Under the pieces are notes generated by a model. That model did no database searches and had not been told where the DNA came from. It was given only the letters and a program-made list of their open reading frames with translations. Source: Hyphomicrobium sp. 99 (GTDB lineage: Bacteria > Pseudomonadota > Alphaproteobacteria > Rhizobiales > Hyphomicrobiaceae). From it: DNA of 64,000 nucleotides. Position 1 is the first letter of the stretch; each line of letters starts with the position of its first letter. A program made the translations under genes and the position numbers. This document shows positions 40,698 to 48,527 of the stretch, piece after piece. The stretch lies in NCBI RefSeq assembly GCF_000384335.2, contig NZ_KQ031382.1, forward strand, positions 2,108,001-2,172,000. Direction: 5' to 3'.

Positions 40698-41135
40698 TCA
40701 AGGCGAGACGCGCACAGGTCCCGCTGTCGAGCCCGGCCATCTGTAGACGAAAGTCAGATAGGCGAGCGAAAGATAGATGGCCCCGAATGCCAAACTTCCA
40801 AGGAGCGCCGATGCCTCATACAGGGTGAATCCGTGAAGCCAGTCGGGACGCACGTTTCCAAAGCCGGAAATCTCGGTCGCAGGGTTCGCAAGCTTCGACC
40901 AGGCTTTTTCCGTCCCGACCAAGAGGGCGTTGAGGCCCAGGGTCAGCGCACCCATGAAGGCCAAGCCGCACGACAGCAAGGCAAAGGCCAGCAAGCGCAG
41001 CGAGATTGGCGCTTCCCGTAGGAAGAGCCAGAGCCCGGCGATGTAGGCCGAAATCATTCCGAAGCTCACCGAAACGACGGAGACGACGAGGCCCGTCAGC
41101 TCGTTGCGGATCGAAAGGATATCGGCCTCGCTCAT
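40698..41135 (-). CDS. Small three-pass membrane protein in the polyamine operon
   Basis: The 145-residue protein has three predicted membrane segments (about 13-38, 46-73 and 104-130). It starts within the stop codon of the carboxynorspermidine synthase gene (TGATG) and ends 31 bases before nspC, so it is co-expressed with both enzymes. No family is recognised and no transporter-type motif is visible. Position suggests a link to polyamine metabolism or export, but this is only context. Confidence 0.7.
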   Translation of the reverse strand: MSEADILSIRNELTGLVVSVVSVSFGMISAYIAGLWLFLREAPISLRLLAFALLSCGLAFMGALTLGLNALLVGTEKAWSKLANPATEISGFGNVRPDWLHGFTLYEASALLGSLAFGAIYLSLAYLTFVYRWPGSTAGPVRVSP

Positions 41136-42349
41136 CAGGTCTCGACCGAGAAAAGCTTCTTCTGATCGGACTTCTGGATTTCCTTCACCTGCCAGGGCAG
41201 GCCCTGCTCGGCGAGTTCTTCGAGGAATGGCTCCGGCGGCAGTTGTTCGACGTTGAAAACGCCTTTGCCCTTCCAGATGCCTTTGAACATCATGATCGCG
41301 CCGACGACCGCGGGAACGCCGGTCGTATACGAAACCGCCTGCGCGCCAACCTCTTTATTGGTCTCGGCGTGGTCGCACACGTTCCAGATGATGTAGCGCT
41401 TCTTCTTGCCCTTCTTCTCGCCTTTAAGGACGACGCCGATCGACGTTTTGCCGGTGTAGTTCTCGGCAAGCGAAGAGGGTTCCGGAAGGACAGACTTCAG
41501 GAACTCCATCGGAACGATGGGCGTGCCCTTGTGCATAACGGGATCGATGCGAGTCATACCGACGTTCTGCAGCACTTCGAGATGCTTGATGTAATTGTCG
41601 GAGAACGTCATCCAGAAGCGGATCTGCTTCAGGCCCTTGATATGCTCGACGAGGCTCTCTTCCTCCTCATGATAGATGAGATAGGATTTGACCGGACCCA
41701 CTTCCGGATAGTCGACCATCGTCGAAATCGACAAAGGATCAATCTCGATCCATTCGCCGTCTTTCCAGTATTTGCCGCGCTGCGTCACTTCACGGAGATT
41801 GATTTCCGGATTGAAGTTCGTGGCGAAAGCCTTGCCATGGCTGCCGGCGTTGCAATCGATGATGTCGATCGTGTGGATCTCGTCATAGAGGTTCTCTTGC
41901 GCGTAAGCGCAGAAAACGTTCGTGACGCCCGGATCAAAACCGCAGCCGAGAACGGCCATCAGACCTTTGGCCTTGAACTTATCGTTATACGGCCACTGAT
42001 ATTTGTAGGTGAACTTCGCCTCATCGCGCGGCTCGTAGTTCGCAGTGTCCATGTAGTTGACGCCGGCCTCGAGGCACGCGTCCATGATCGCGAGATCCTG
42101 ATAGGGAAGCGCCATGTTGATCACGAGGTCGGGCTTGACCTTGTTCAAAAGCGCAACCGTGTCCGCGACATTGTCGGCATCGAGCTGCGAAATCTCGATG
42201 GGCGATTTGCATTCGGCCTGGACCTTCTTGCAGCTTTCGAGGCGGCGCGAGGCAAGATGGATCTTTTTGAAGACGTCGCGGTTCATCGCGCATTTTTTTG
42301 CGACGACCGAGCCCGCAGCACCTGCCCCGATGATAAGTACGTTGTCCAA
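41135..42349 (-). CDS. Carboxynorspermidine synthase (saccharopine-dehydrogenase family)
   Basis: The 404-residue NADPH-dependent enzyme condenses aspartate semialdehyde with putrescine or diaminopropane to give carboxyspermidine or carboxynorspermidine. The N-terminal nucleotide-binding motif is VLIIGAGAAGSV, followed by QLDADNV, INMALPYQDLAIMDACLEAGVNYMDTANYE and CGFDPGVTNVF, all characteristic of this subgroup. TTG 42349 is chosen as start because GGGAG lies six bases upstream and the Rossmann motif begins at once; an ATG at 42394 would add 15 unconserved residues. Confidence 0.93.
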   Translation of the reverse strand: MDNVLIIGAGAAGSVVAKKCAMNRDVFKKIHLASRRLESCKKVQAECKSPIEISQLDADNVADTVALLNKVKPDLVINMALPYQDLAIMDACLEAGVNYMDTANYEPRDEAKFTYKYQWPYNDKFKAKGLMAVLGCGFDPGVTNVFCAYAQENLYDEIHTIDIIDCNAGSHGKAFATNFNPEINLREVTQRGKYWKDGEWIEIDPLSISTMVDYPEVGPVKSYLIYHEEEESLVEHIKGLKQIRFWMTFSDNYIKHLEVLQNVGMTRIDPVMHKGTPIVPMEFLKSVLPEPSSLAENYTGKTSIGVVLKGEKKGKKKRYIIWNVCDHAETNKEVGAQAVSYTTGVPAVVGAIMMFKGIWKGKGVFNVEQLPPEPFLEELAEQGLPWQVKEIQKSDQKKLFSVET

Positions 42350-42613
42350 CGAACGCTCCCAGATAAGAAATGCCGGTGACGCCGGCCCCAGCAAGCGCGT
42401 TTAAGGTGCGCCGGGGGCCCGAAATAGGGCACGCGGGACAATAATTCAATACTTACTAGAACTTGTCCCTCCCGGCTCGGCAAAGGCCAAGCAAATACTG
42501 TAAAATAATTATTTGTGACAGAGCCAGACTCAAGCTTTCCGGCTAAGCCGGCCGAATTCTGTTTGCCAAAGCCCGGCGCGACGGGGCGACCGCGCCGGGG
42601 TCGCTTCTGGGTG

Positions 42614-43003
42614 CTACATAACCTTGAAGCTCTGCTCTGCCAGTCCGTCGACATTCGTGAAGGGTTTGCCGCCCTTCGTTTCGATCACAGCCCACAAACG
42701 TTCGCCGATTTTGGGCTGACTGTTGAGCTTGATGGTGACATTCCGATGATCTCCATGAGGAAGCGCAGCCTCGCCGAGAGGCTTGGCCCCGCTGCGCCCT
42801 GCCGGATCAGATGAGTAGATCGCCAAAGTTCCGTCCTTCGGGACGAAGACATAGGTGATCGATACGGAATCTCCTTTTGGCTTTTGGTTCATTGCTAGAA
42901 CTGATGCCGGCGTACCCGGCTCGGCCGCAAAAGAATTGCAAGCGACGGCAAAACTTGCCGCCACCGCACCGGCGGCAACGATCAATACGCGTGTAGATGT
43001 CAT
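42614..43003 (-). CDS. Secreted protein of unknown function
   Basis: The 129-residue protein has a signal peptide (TSTRVLIVAAGAVAASFAVACNSFAAEP). The mature domain of about 100 residues looks like a beta sandwich (DSVSITYVFVPKDGTLAIYSSD..., HRNVTIKLNSQPKIGERLWAVIETKGG). ATG 43003 is used so that the signal peptide is at the N-terminus. It is a single gene with gaps on both sides, and no family is recognised with certainty. Confidence 0.65.
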   Translation of the reverse strand: MTSTRVLIVAAGAVAASFAVACNSFAAEPGTPASVLAMNQKPKGDSVSITYVFVPKDGTLAIYSSDPAGRSGAKPLGEAALPHGDHRNVTIKLNSQPKIGERLWAVIETKGGKPFTNVDGLAEQSFKVM

Positions 43004-43411
43004 CGTTATGGACCTTACACTTAAGTTGCGACGAACAGGCCCTCCGCACACTGCCCGTCAGCAGTCTCGATGGTGGCGCCCGCTGCGTGCCCCGTCCATC
43101 GGCACGCCGCCACTCTGCATAGTCTTTAATATTTGGGAGCACTGGCGCCATTGCAACGCGCGAAGGCAGCAGCTTACGAATTATTGATCGGGAAAAACTC
43201 GAGTTGAACCTCAAGAGGGGGGGTGAAGCCACCATCAAAAAATGTCGAGAGAGTTTCGGATTCTCTTGCGCGAACGAGTCTGGTTTTTGTGCGGAATTGC
43301 ATTTGCGTCACACTGGATCGCCATCCTGCAATTGCGATCCGTTCATGATTGCTGAAAACGTACTATACATATTATCAGTACAAAGAGTGGACTCTCCGGG
43401 GGGTGGTAATC
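43004..43411. other. Divergent intergenic region before the porin gene
   Basis: It separates the secreted-protein gene (reverse) from the porin gene (forward). The last 70 bases are AT-rich with an imperfect dyad around 43361-43380 (TACTATACATATTATCAGTA), a plausible regulatory site. No gene is seen. Confidence 0.4.
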
Positions 43412-44812
43412 ATGAGCATATCGCGTGCGCTTGGAAGTAGCCTGTGCGGCAGTGTAATCGCTATCGCCCTGATTTCACCAGCAGCGGCAGCCGACCTAGG
43501 GGGCGATTGCTGCGCCGACCTTGAGGAGCGCGTCGCGGAACTGGAAGCGACCACCGCGCGCAAGGGCAACCGCAAGGTCAGTCTGACAATTTCCGGATGG
43601 GTCAACGAGAACGTCATCGTGTGGGATGACGGCACGGAGCGTAATGCATATGTCGGCACGAACTCTGTCGAGCAATCGCGTTTCCGGTTTGTCGGCGAGG
43701 CGAAGATCTCGGCCGACTGGTCAGCCGGTTATACTCTCGAGATTGGAACGCAGGGCCACCCGTCAAATCAGTGGAATCAAAACTCGCCGAGTTCTTCGAG
43801 CAGCAATCCGAACAACCAGGACAATCAGCTTTTAGTCCGCAAAAGCTACTGGTTCATCAAGAACAAGGATTGGGGTCAGGTTGCTGTCGGCCAAAACGGC
43901 ACGGCAACGTACCACCTACTCGACGACGCCGATTTCACTCTGACACGTAACGTAGACGATGCCGAAGGCGCCGCGATCTATCTCTCGCAGTTCCAGCTAC
44001 GGGCCAATGGACAGCCGTTGGGCACGAACAGATGGACCGACATTCTGCGCGGCTTCAATAATTCGACTCCCGGCGATAGCGCCCGTCGCAATGTTGTTCG
44101 CTACGACTCGCCGACCTTTGCCGGATTTTCCGGCGCGGCGGCTTGGGGCGAAGACGATATTTGGGATGTGGCGCTTACCTACAAAAACGATATCGGCGAT
44201 TTCAGTGTTCTCGCCCGCGCCGGTTATGGCCAGAGTAATGACCCGGGCACTCAGTTTACTGGGACGCCAAGCACGTATGTCGCGGGAGGTACGCCTTGCA
44301 TATCGTCGAGCACGACGACTGCATCGTCGCTCCCCCCGCCCAACCAGGCCTCTCATCAGGGCTTTGAATGCGATTGGGGCGGTGCCGCCGCCACGATCAT
44401 GCACAAGCCGACTGGCCTGTTCGTATTTGGCGGCTGGGGAAAGCAGCACATAGAGACCGGAAATCCAGGAACCAACGCACTGCTGGTAGAGCCTGACAGC
44501 ACAGTCTGGTTCATTCAGCCAGGAATAGAGCAAAAATGGTTTTCGCTCGGGAAAACGAACATCTTCGCTGAGTATCGCCACGATGACGCCGGCTCCAATC
44601 CGGGGAGAACCGTTTCATCGAGCGTGAATTTCTGGCAGGGGGGCATCATTCAGTACATCGACGCTGCGGAGCTGAGCCTCTATGCAGTCTACGAGCACGC
44701 AGATGGGGATGTCATCGGCAGCGCCGGGACCGTAAGCAACGGCATCCATAGCGGAAAAACATCCCTTGATGCATTCCAAGCTGGCATCTTCGGCGCAAAG
44801 ATCAACTTCTGA
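43412..44812 (+). CDS. Outer-membrane porin of the alphaproteobacterial type
   Basis: The 466-residue product has a signal peptide (SLCGSVIAIALISPAAAADLGGDCC), a short coiled segment (DLEERVAELEATTARKGNRK) as in rhizobial and brucellar porins, then alternating beta strands (VSLTISGWVNENVIVWDDG, RFRFVGEAKISADWSAGYTLEI). It ends in a C-terminal phenylalanine (FGAKINF), the outer-membrane assembly signal. A Ser/Asn-rich loop lies at about residues 118-138. ATG 43412 stands behind GGGGGGTGG. Confidence 0.9.
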   Translation: MSISRALGSSLCGSVIAIALISPAAAADLGGDCCADLEERVAELEATTARKGNRKVSLTISGWVNENVIVWDDGTERNAYVGTNSVEQSRFRFVGEAKISADWSAGYTLEIGTQGHPSNQWNQNSPSSSSSNPNNQDNQLLVRKSYWFIKNKDWGQVAVGQNGTATYHLLDDADFTLTRNVDDAEGAAIYLSQFQLRANGQPLGTNRWTDILRGFNNSTPGDSARRNVVRYDSPTFAGFSGAAAWGEDDIWDVALTYKNDIGDFSVLARAGYGQSNDPGTQFTGTPSTYVAGGTPCISSSTTTASSLPPPNQASHQGFECDWGGAAATIMHKPTGLFVFGGWGKQHIETGNPGTNALLVEPDSTVWFIQPGIEQKWFSLGKTNIFAEYRHDDAGSNPGRTVSSSVNFWQGGIIQYIDAAELSLYAVYEHADGDVIGSAGTVSNGIHSGKTSLDAFQAGIFGAKINF

Positions 44813-44837
44813 TCCGACAAGTTAATTATTTTATGGG

Positions 44838-44859
44838 GGAAGCTCACACGGAGCTTTCC
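44838..44859. terminator. Weak hairpin between convergent genes
   Basis: GGAAGCTC and GAGCTTTCC can pair across a short loop between the ends of the porin and TPR genes. There is no strong T-run, so the terminator call is tentative. Confidence 0.35.
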
Positions 44860-44875
44860 TCACTTGCTTCCGAGG

Positions 44876-45580
44876 TCAGTTCATAGGTGGCGTGGCTTTG
44901 TGGGCGTTCTTGCGATCCAATTTTGGATCAAGTGTCGACGCTATTTTGAAATCGGCGTCGGCTGCCCGTAAATCTCCCTCATCCACCAACGTGTCCGCGC
45001 GCACGAAGTAGGCCATCGCGTATTTCGGGTTGAGCGACACAGCCTTCGTGAAGTCGTTGATTGCGTCCGCAAAATTTCCCTGAAGCTTAAACGCCAGCCC
45101 TCGATTGAAATAAGCAACAGCCTCATTTGGGTTGATCTCAATTTCGCGCGTGTAATCGGCGATCGCATTGGAAATATCGCCTTTCGCTCTGAAGCAGACG
45201 GCGCGATTATTGTAGACCTTCGGATAAAGGGGCTCGAGGGCGATGGCTTTGTTGTAGTCTTCTATAGCTCGATCGCAGTCGCCGAGAGCGGCATAAACGA
45301 TACCGCGTCCGACGAAAAAATAGGGATCGCTGTTGGTCTCTGCAGCGCTGCTGAAGTCGGCGATTGCACGTTGAAAGTCGCGCTTTGCGAAATATGCTAG
45401 CGCCCGGTTTCCATAGTAGATCGCGAGGTTGCGCGCATTCTCGGGGTGAGATTCGATCATGACCGAGCAGCCCTCGATATGCGCGTCCGGCGAAGCTCCC
45501 TTTTCGCAATCACCTGCAGCATCCGCGAGGGCCGGGCTGGTCATCAGCGAAAGAACCAAAAATATTGAGGGACAACGCAT
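44876..45580 (-). CDS. Periplasmic tetratricopeptide-repeat protein
   Basis: The 234-residue protein has a signal peptide (MRCPSIFLVLSLMTSPALADA) and about five TPR units, visible as repeated NRALAYFAKRDFQRAIADFSSA, YNNRAVCFRAKGDISNAIADYTREI and YFNRGLAFKLQGNFADAINDFTKAVSL. It probably acts as a protein-interaction scaffold in the envelope. ATG 45580 has a GGGGGAGAGGA ribosome site. It stands alone. Confidence 0.85.
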   Translation of the reverse strand: MRCPSIFLVLSLMTSPALADAAGDCEKGASPDAHIEGCSVMIESHPENARNLAIYYGNRALAYFAKRDFQRAIADFSSAAETNSDPYFFVGRGIVYAALGDCDRAIEDYNKAIALEPLYPKVYNNRAVCFRAKGDISNAIADYTREIEINPNEAVAYFNRGLAFKLQGNFADAINDFTKAVSLNPKYAMAYFVRADTLVDEGDLRAADADFKIASTLDPKLDRKNAHKATPPMN

Positions 45581-45688
45581 ATTCCTCTCCCCCGAGCATC
45601 CCAATGTCCTTAATTAAGAACTGTCACAAATATATAATAATTGAAAAGAGGAGCAAGCAGACGATCCGCATACGCACTGATAAATCGA

Positions 45689-46228
45689 TCACTTTTTCAC
45701 GTCGATCCAGATAAAGCCATCACGGTTGGGCATTCGCAACGCCGCCAGCGTTTTCGCGTTCATCTCTTCGCTGTCGCGAATGATGCCGTTGGCCGAAAGC
45801 AGGTAGGCCGTCACGGCATAGGTTTCATCGGCGGAGAGTGATCCGGCGGCTGCGGGCGGCATGCTCCGGCGAACGAAGTCGAAGATCGTCGGTGCGAACG
45901 GCCAGTAGGATCCTATTGCCTTGCTCGGATTGTCGGCCGATGGAGGCTTCGGCTCGCTGACAAGTTCTTCCGCCGTGCCGCCTTCGCCATGCACACCATG
46001 ACAGCTCGCGCATTTCTGATCGTAAATGACGCGGCCGTCTTTGGTAGTGCCTTTTCCTGGCGGCAGTCCGCGCCCATCGGCGAAGATCGTTTGATCCCAT
46101 TTCGCGATCTCGGCGGCGATCAACGGCGTGCCGAGGCGCGGAGCTTTGACGCCAGCATCCGCGGCGAGAGCGGAGGTCGCGAGCATTGGAAAAAGCATCG
46201 CCGATGCGGCGTGTCTAAGCGTAGACAT
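45689..46228 (-). CDS. Cytochrome c subunit partner of SoxC (SoxD/SorB-like)
   Basis: This 179-residue exported protein (signal RHAASAMLFPMLATSALAADA) has one haem site CASCH and a distal Met candidate in RRSMPPAAAGSLSADE; the closing part (YAVTAYLLSANGIIRDSEEMNAKTLAALRMPNRDGFIW) is typical of SoxD-type cytochromes. Classical Paracoccus SoxD has two haem domains; this one has only one. Its start overlaps the end of soxC by 14 bases, so the two form a sulfur-oxidising molybdoenzyme-cytochrome pair in the periplasm. Confidence 0.85.
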   Translation of the reverse strand: MSTLRHAASAMLFPMLATSALAADAGVKAPRLGTPLIAAEIAKWDQTIFADGRGLPPGKGTTKDGRVIYDQKCASCHGVHGEGGTAEELVSEPKPPSADNPSKAIGSYWPFAPTIFDFVRRSMPPAAAGSLSADETYAVTAYLLSANGIIRDSEEMNAKTLAALRMPNRDGFIWIDVKK

Positions 46229-47507
46229 GGCTGATCGTACCATCTTCATCGACGGCCCAGCAGACGATGGCGTTGTAATGAAAGTAGCCTTCGCGTCCGC
46301 GCTCCTTCGCCAGCACGTCGCGTTCGGGCTGGACGTAACCGGTCTCGTCGGTGGCTCGGCTTTTGAGGAGCGCAGCTTTTCCGTCCCAAGCCCACGCAGA
46401 GCGAAATCGCGTGAAGCATTGCGCCATGACGGGCTCCTGCAAATGCGCTTCGGCCCACGATTTTCCGCCGTCCGCAGAAACCTCGACCCTTGCGATTTTA
46501 CCGCGTCCGCTCCACGCGAGCCCGCGAATTTCATAAATGTTTGCGCCGTGCATCTTTTGTCCTGGCGACGGCGACGTGATTAGCGATTTCGCATCCATGA
46601 TGAACGTGAACATCCGCGCTTTGCCGGATGGCTGAAGCTCGGTGTATTTCGCCGTTTCGTTGCGTGTCATCGCGGGTGCATCGGTGACCTGCAAACGCCG
46701 CAACCATTTGACGTTCGTGATGCCTTCCCAACCAGGCACGATGAGCCGGATCGGATAGCCGTTCTCCGGCCGCACCCGCTCGCCGTTCTGGTAGAGCGCA
46801 ACGATCGCATCATCCATCAGCTTCGCAAGTGGCAAGCTGACATTGAGAAGCCCGGCATCGGCCCCCTCGGCGATCACCCACGAGGCCTTCGCATCGACGC
46901 CAGCTTCGTCGAGCAGAATGGAGAGCGGCACGCCCGTCCATTCCGAACATGAAACAAGTCCGTGAAAATCGCCGACAGGCCGCTGGATCGGTTCTTCATG
47001 CCATCCGGCATTGCTGTTGCCGCCGCATTCGATGAAGAGAAAGCGCGAGCGCATCGGATAGCGAAGCAAATTGGCGACCGTGAATTCCAGCGGCTGCCGC
47101 ACGAGCCCATGGATGACGAGTCGATGCACGGCCGGATCAATGTCCGGCACGCCGTCATGATGGCGCTCGAAGTGCAAGCCGCTCGGCGTGACGATGCCCT
47201 CGAGCTCTTCCAGTGGCGTCCAGGAAACACCGTCGCCCGCCGGCGCGCGATTGCCGCCGGTGTTGCGGACGACATGCTTCTCGTATTTCGACGGCGTGCC
47301 GTAGCCGCTGAAAGGCAGTCCGGTTTTGTGGATCCAGGAGGGATCGGCAGGGTCTTCGATCTTGGGCCGCTGCGCCTCTTCAGCACTGAGCGATGTCGCC
47401 GTCTGTGCCGTTGCCAGAACGAGACCGCCCTGAAGAAAAAGGCGGCGATGCAAAAGCCCGCCGCCCGCAACTGGCGCTAAATCGTCTTCTGTTAGCTTGC
47501 CGGCCAT
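46215..47507 (-). CDS. soxC: Sulfane/sulfite dehydrogenase molybdenum subunit SoxC
   Basis: The 430-residue protein has a long N-terminal export region (LLHRRLFLQGGLVLATAQTATSLSA, Tat-like double Arg) and a sulfite-oxidase fold: FIECGGNSNAGW, the Mo-ligand Cys in LVSCSEWTGVPL, and GYPIRLIVPGWEGITNVKWLRRL. The C-terminal Ig-like dimerisation domain includes ARVEVSADGGKSWAEAHL. SoxC oxidises sulfane sulfur bound on SoxYZ, or sulfite in related enzymes. A SoxYZ-like carrier gene precedes it by 23 bases and a cytochrome gene follows. Confidence 0.92.
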   Translation of the reverse strand: MAGKLTEDDLAPVAGGGLLHRRLFLQGGLVLATAQTATSLSAEEAQRPKIEDPADPSWIHKTGLPFSGYGTPSKYEKHVVRNTGGNRAPAGDGVSWTPLEELEGIVTPSGLHFERHHDGVPDIDPAVHRLVIHGLVRQPLEFTVANLLRYPMRSRFLFIECGGNSNAGWHEEPIQRPVGDFHGLVSCSEWTGVPLSILLDEAGVDAKASWVIAEGADAGLLNVSLPLAKLMDDAIVALYQNGERVRPENGYPIRLIVPGWEGITNVKWLRRLQVTDAPAMTRNETAKYTELQPSGKARMFTFIMDAKSLITSPSPGQKMHGANIYEIRGLAWSGRGKIARVEVSADGGKSWAEAHLQEPVMAQCFTRFRSAWAWDGKAALLKSRATDETGYVQPERDVLAKERGREGYFHYNAIVCWAVDEDGTISHVYA

Positions 47508-47530
47508 GAGGCCGTTCCGCTGATGTGGCG

Positions 47531-48352
47531 TCAGGATTGGCTCGGAGTCGAGTTACCCTTGAACACGTTACCTTTCGAATCTTCCGCCTCGACGCTCATC
47601 ACATCGGAAGGATTGCCCTGATAGGTGAAGCGGAAATTCGGGTTTTCGCTGATCGAGATGCCGCCGGTCATCGTGAAGACGGTCTTGCCGCCGGTCTTCA
47701 CCGCCACCTTGTCCACGAAGTGCGTCGGAATATAGAGGCCGGTCAGCTGATCCATCTGCATGCCCGAACTGTTCGGATGCCGGATCATCACCTGAGCTTC
47801 CTGAGCGGTGGCGTTATCGGGATCCTTGAAGGCAGTCATCACCTTCATCTTGCCCATTGTCTTGGCGGCTTCCTCAGGGTCCTTGCCGGCAGGCGCCGAG
47901 CAGCCACCAGAGGCTTTCACGAACTTCATCGTCATGAACAGTTTGCCGTCGTTCGTCTCGGCAATGGCGCGCACGTTCGAATATTGATCGATGCGGACGC
48001 GCGTAGCCAAAACGCGCTCCCCGGTGCCGGCGGCGTCGCCGTAAGTGAAGCTGGCGACAACGGGTGAAGGGTTCTTGTCGATGACAAGCGTCAGCGATTT
48101 CACATCCTTCGCGAACCCGGCTGGCAGGCGCACCGTCAGCGGAACCGTGGATGCATCCTCGGCCCGATAAGGGGCCTCGAGCATCACTTTCCCGGCGCCA
48201 TCCGCAACGTCGCGGGTTCCGAAAAGGTCCGTCCGAACGCTATCCCAAATCGCTGCTGTATCGTCGGCCCGCGCGCCCAATTGAGGTGCCACGAGCCCGA
48301 GGATTGCCGCCATCCCGGCGACAATGCTGGATCGGATAAATTTGCTGCGCAT
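47531..48352 (-). CDS. SoxYZ-like fused sulfur carrier protein
   Basis: This 273-residue exported protein joins a SoxY-like half (IWDSVRTDLFGTRDVADGAGKVMLEAPYRAEDASTVPLTVRLP) and a SoxZ-like half (QEAQVMIRHPNSSGMQMDQLTGLYIPTHFVDKVAVKTGGKTVFTMTGGISISENPNFRFTY). The junction carries KASGGCSAP with C151, where SoxY has its substrate-carrying GGCGG tail. This architecture matches the family described as quinoprotein-dehydrogenase-associated SoxYZ-like carriers, but here the neighbours are SoxC and its cytochrome. ATG 48352 has GAGGAAAC upstream. It is first of a three-gene operon. Confidence 0.88.
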   Translation of the reverse strand: MRSKFIRSSIVAGMAAILGLVAPQLGARADDTAAIWDSVRTDLFGTRDVADGAGKVMLEAPYRAEDASTVPLTVRLPAGFAKDVKSLTLVIDKNPSPVVASFTYGDAAGTGERVLATRVRIDQYSNVRAIAETNDGKLFMTMKFVKASGGCSAPAGKDPEEAAKTMGKMKVMTAFKDPDNATAQEAQVMIRHPNSSGMQMDQLTGLYIPTHFVDKVAVKTGGKTVFTMTGGISISENPNFRFTYQGNPSDVMSVEAEDSKGNVFKGNSTPSQS

Positions 48353-48527
48353 CGTTTCCTCGCTTGCCGCCTTCAGGGCGATCTCCGCGTCCAAACGTCA
48401 ATCCCGAATAAAATACTACATTAATATGGTGATGAGGTCATCAATTTCGCAAGACGCAGTTTCGCAACCGCAGTCAGCTACCTAAAGCACGGTGTCTGCG
48501 CCATATTATTTCAAGTTAGCTCGAGAA

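Noticed and set aside
41006..42379. Long forward-strand frame opposite carboxynorspermidine synthase
   Set aside because: It is antisense to a conserved enzyme, has no ribosome site, and shows shadow-type Asp/Arg/Val composition.
43361..43380. AT-rich dyad before the porin gene as a defined operator
   Set aside because: The dyad is imperfect and no regulator can be linked to it; mentioned only as part of the intergenic region.
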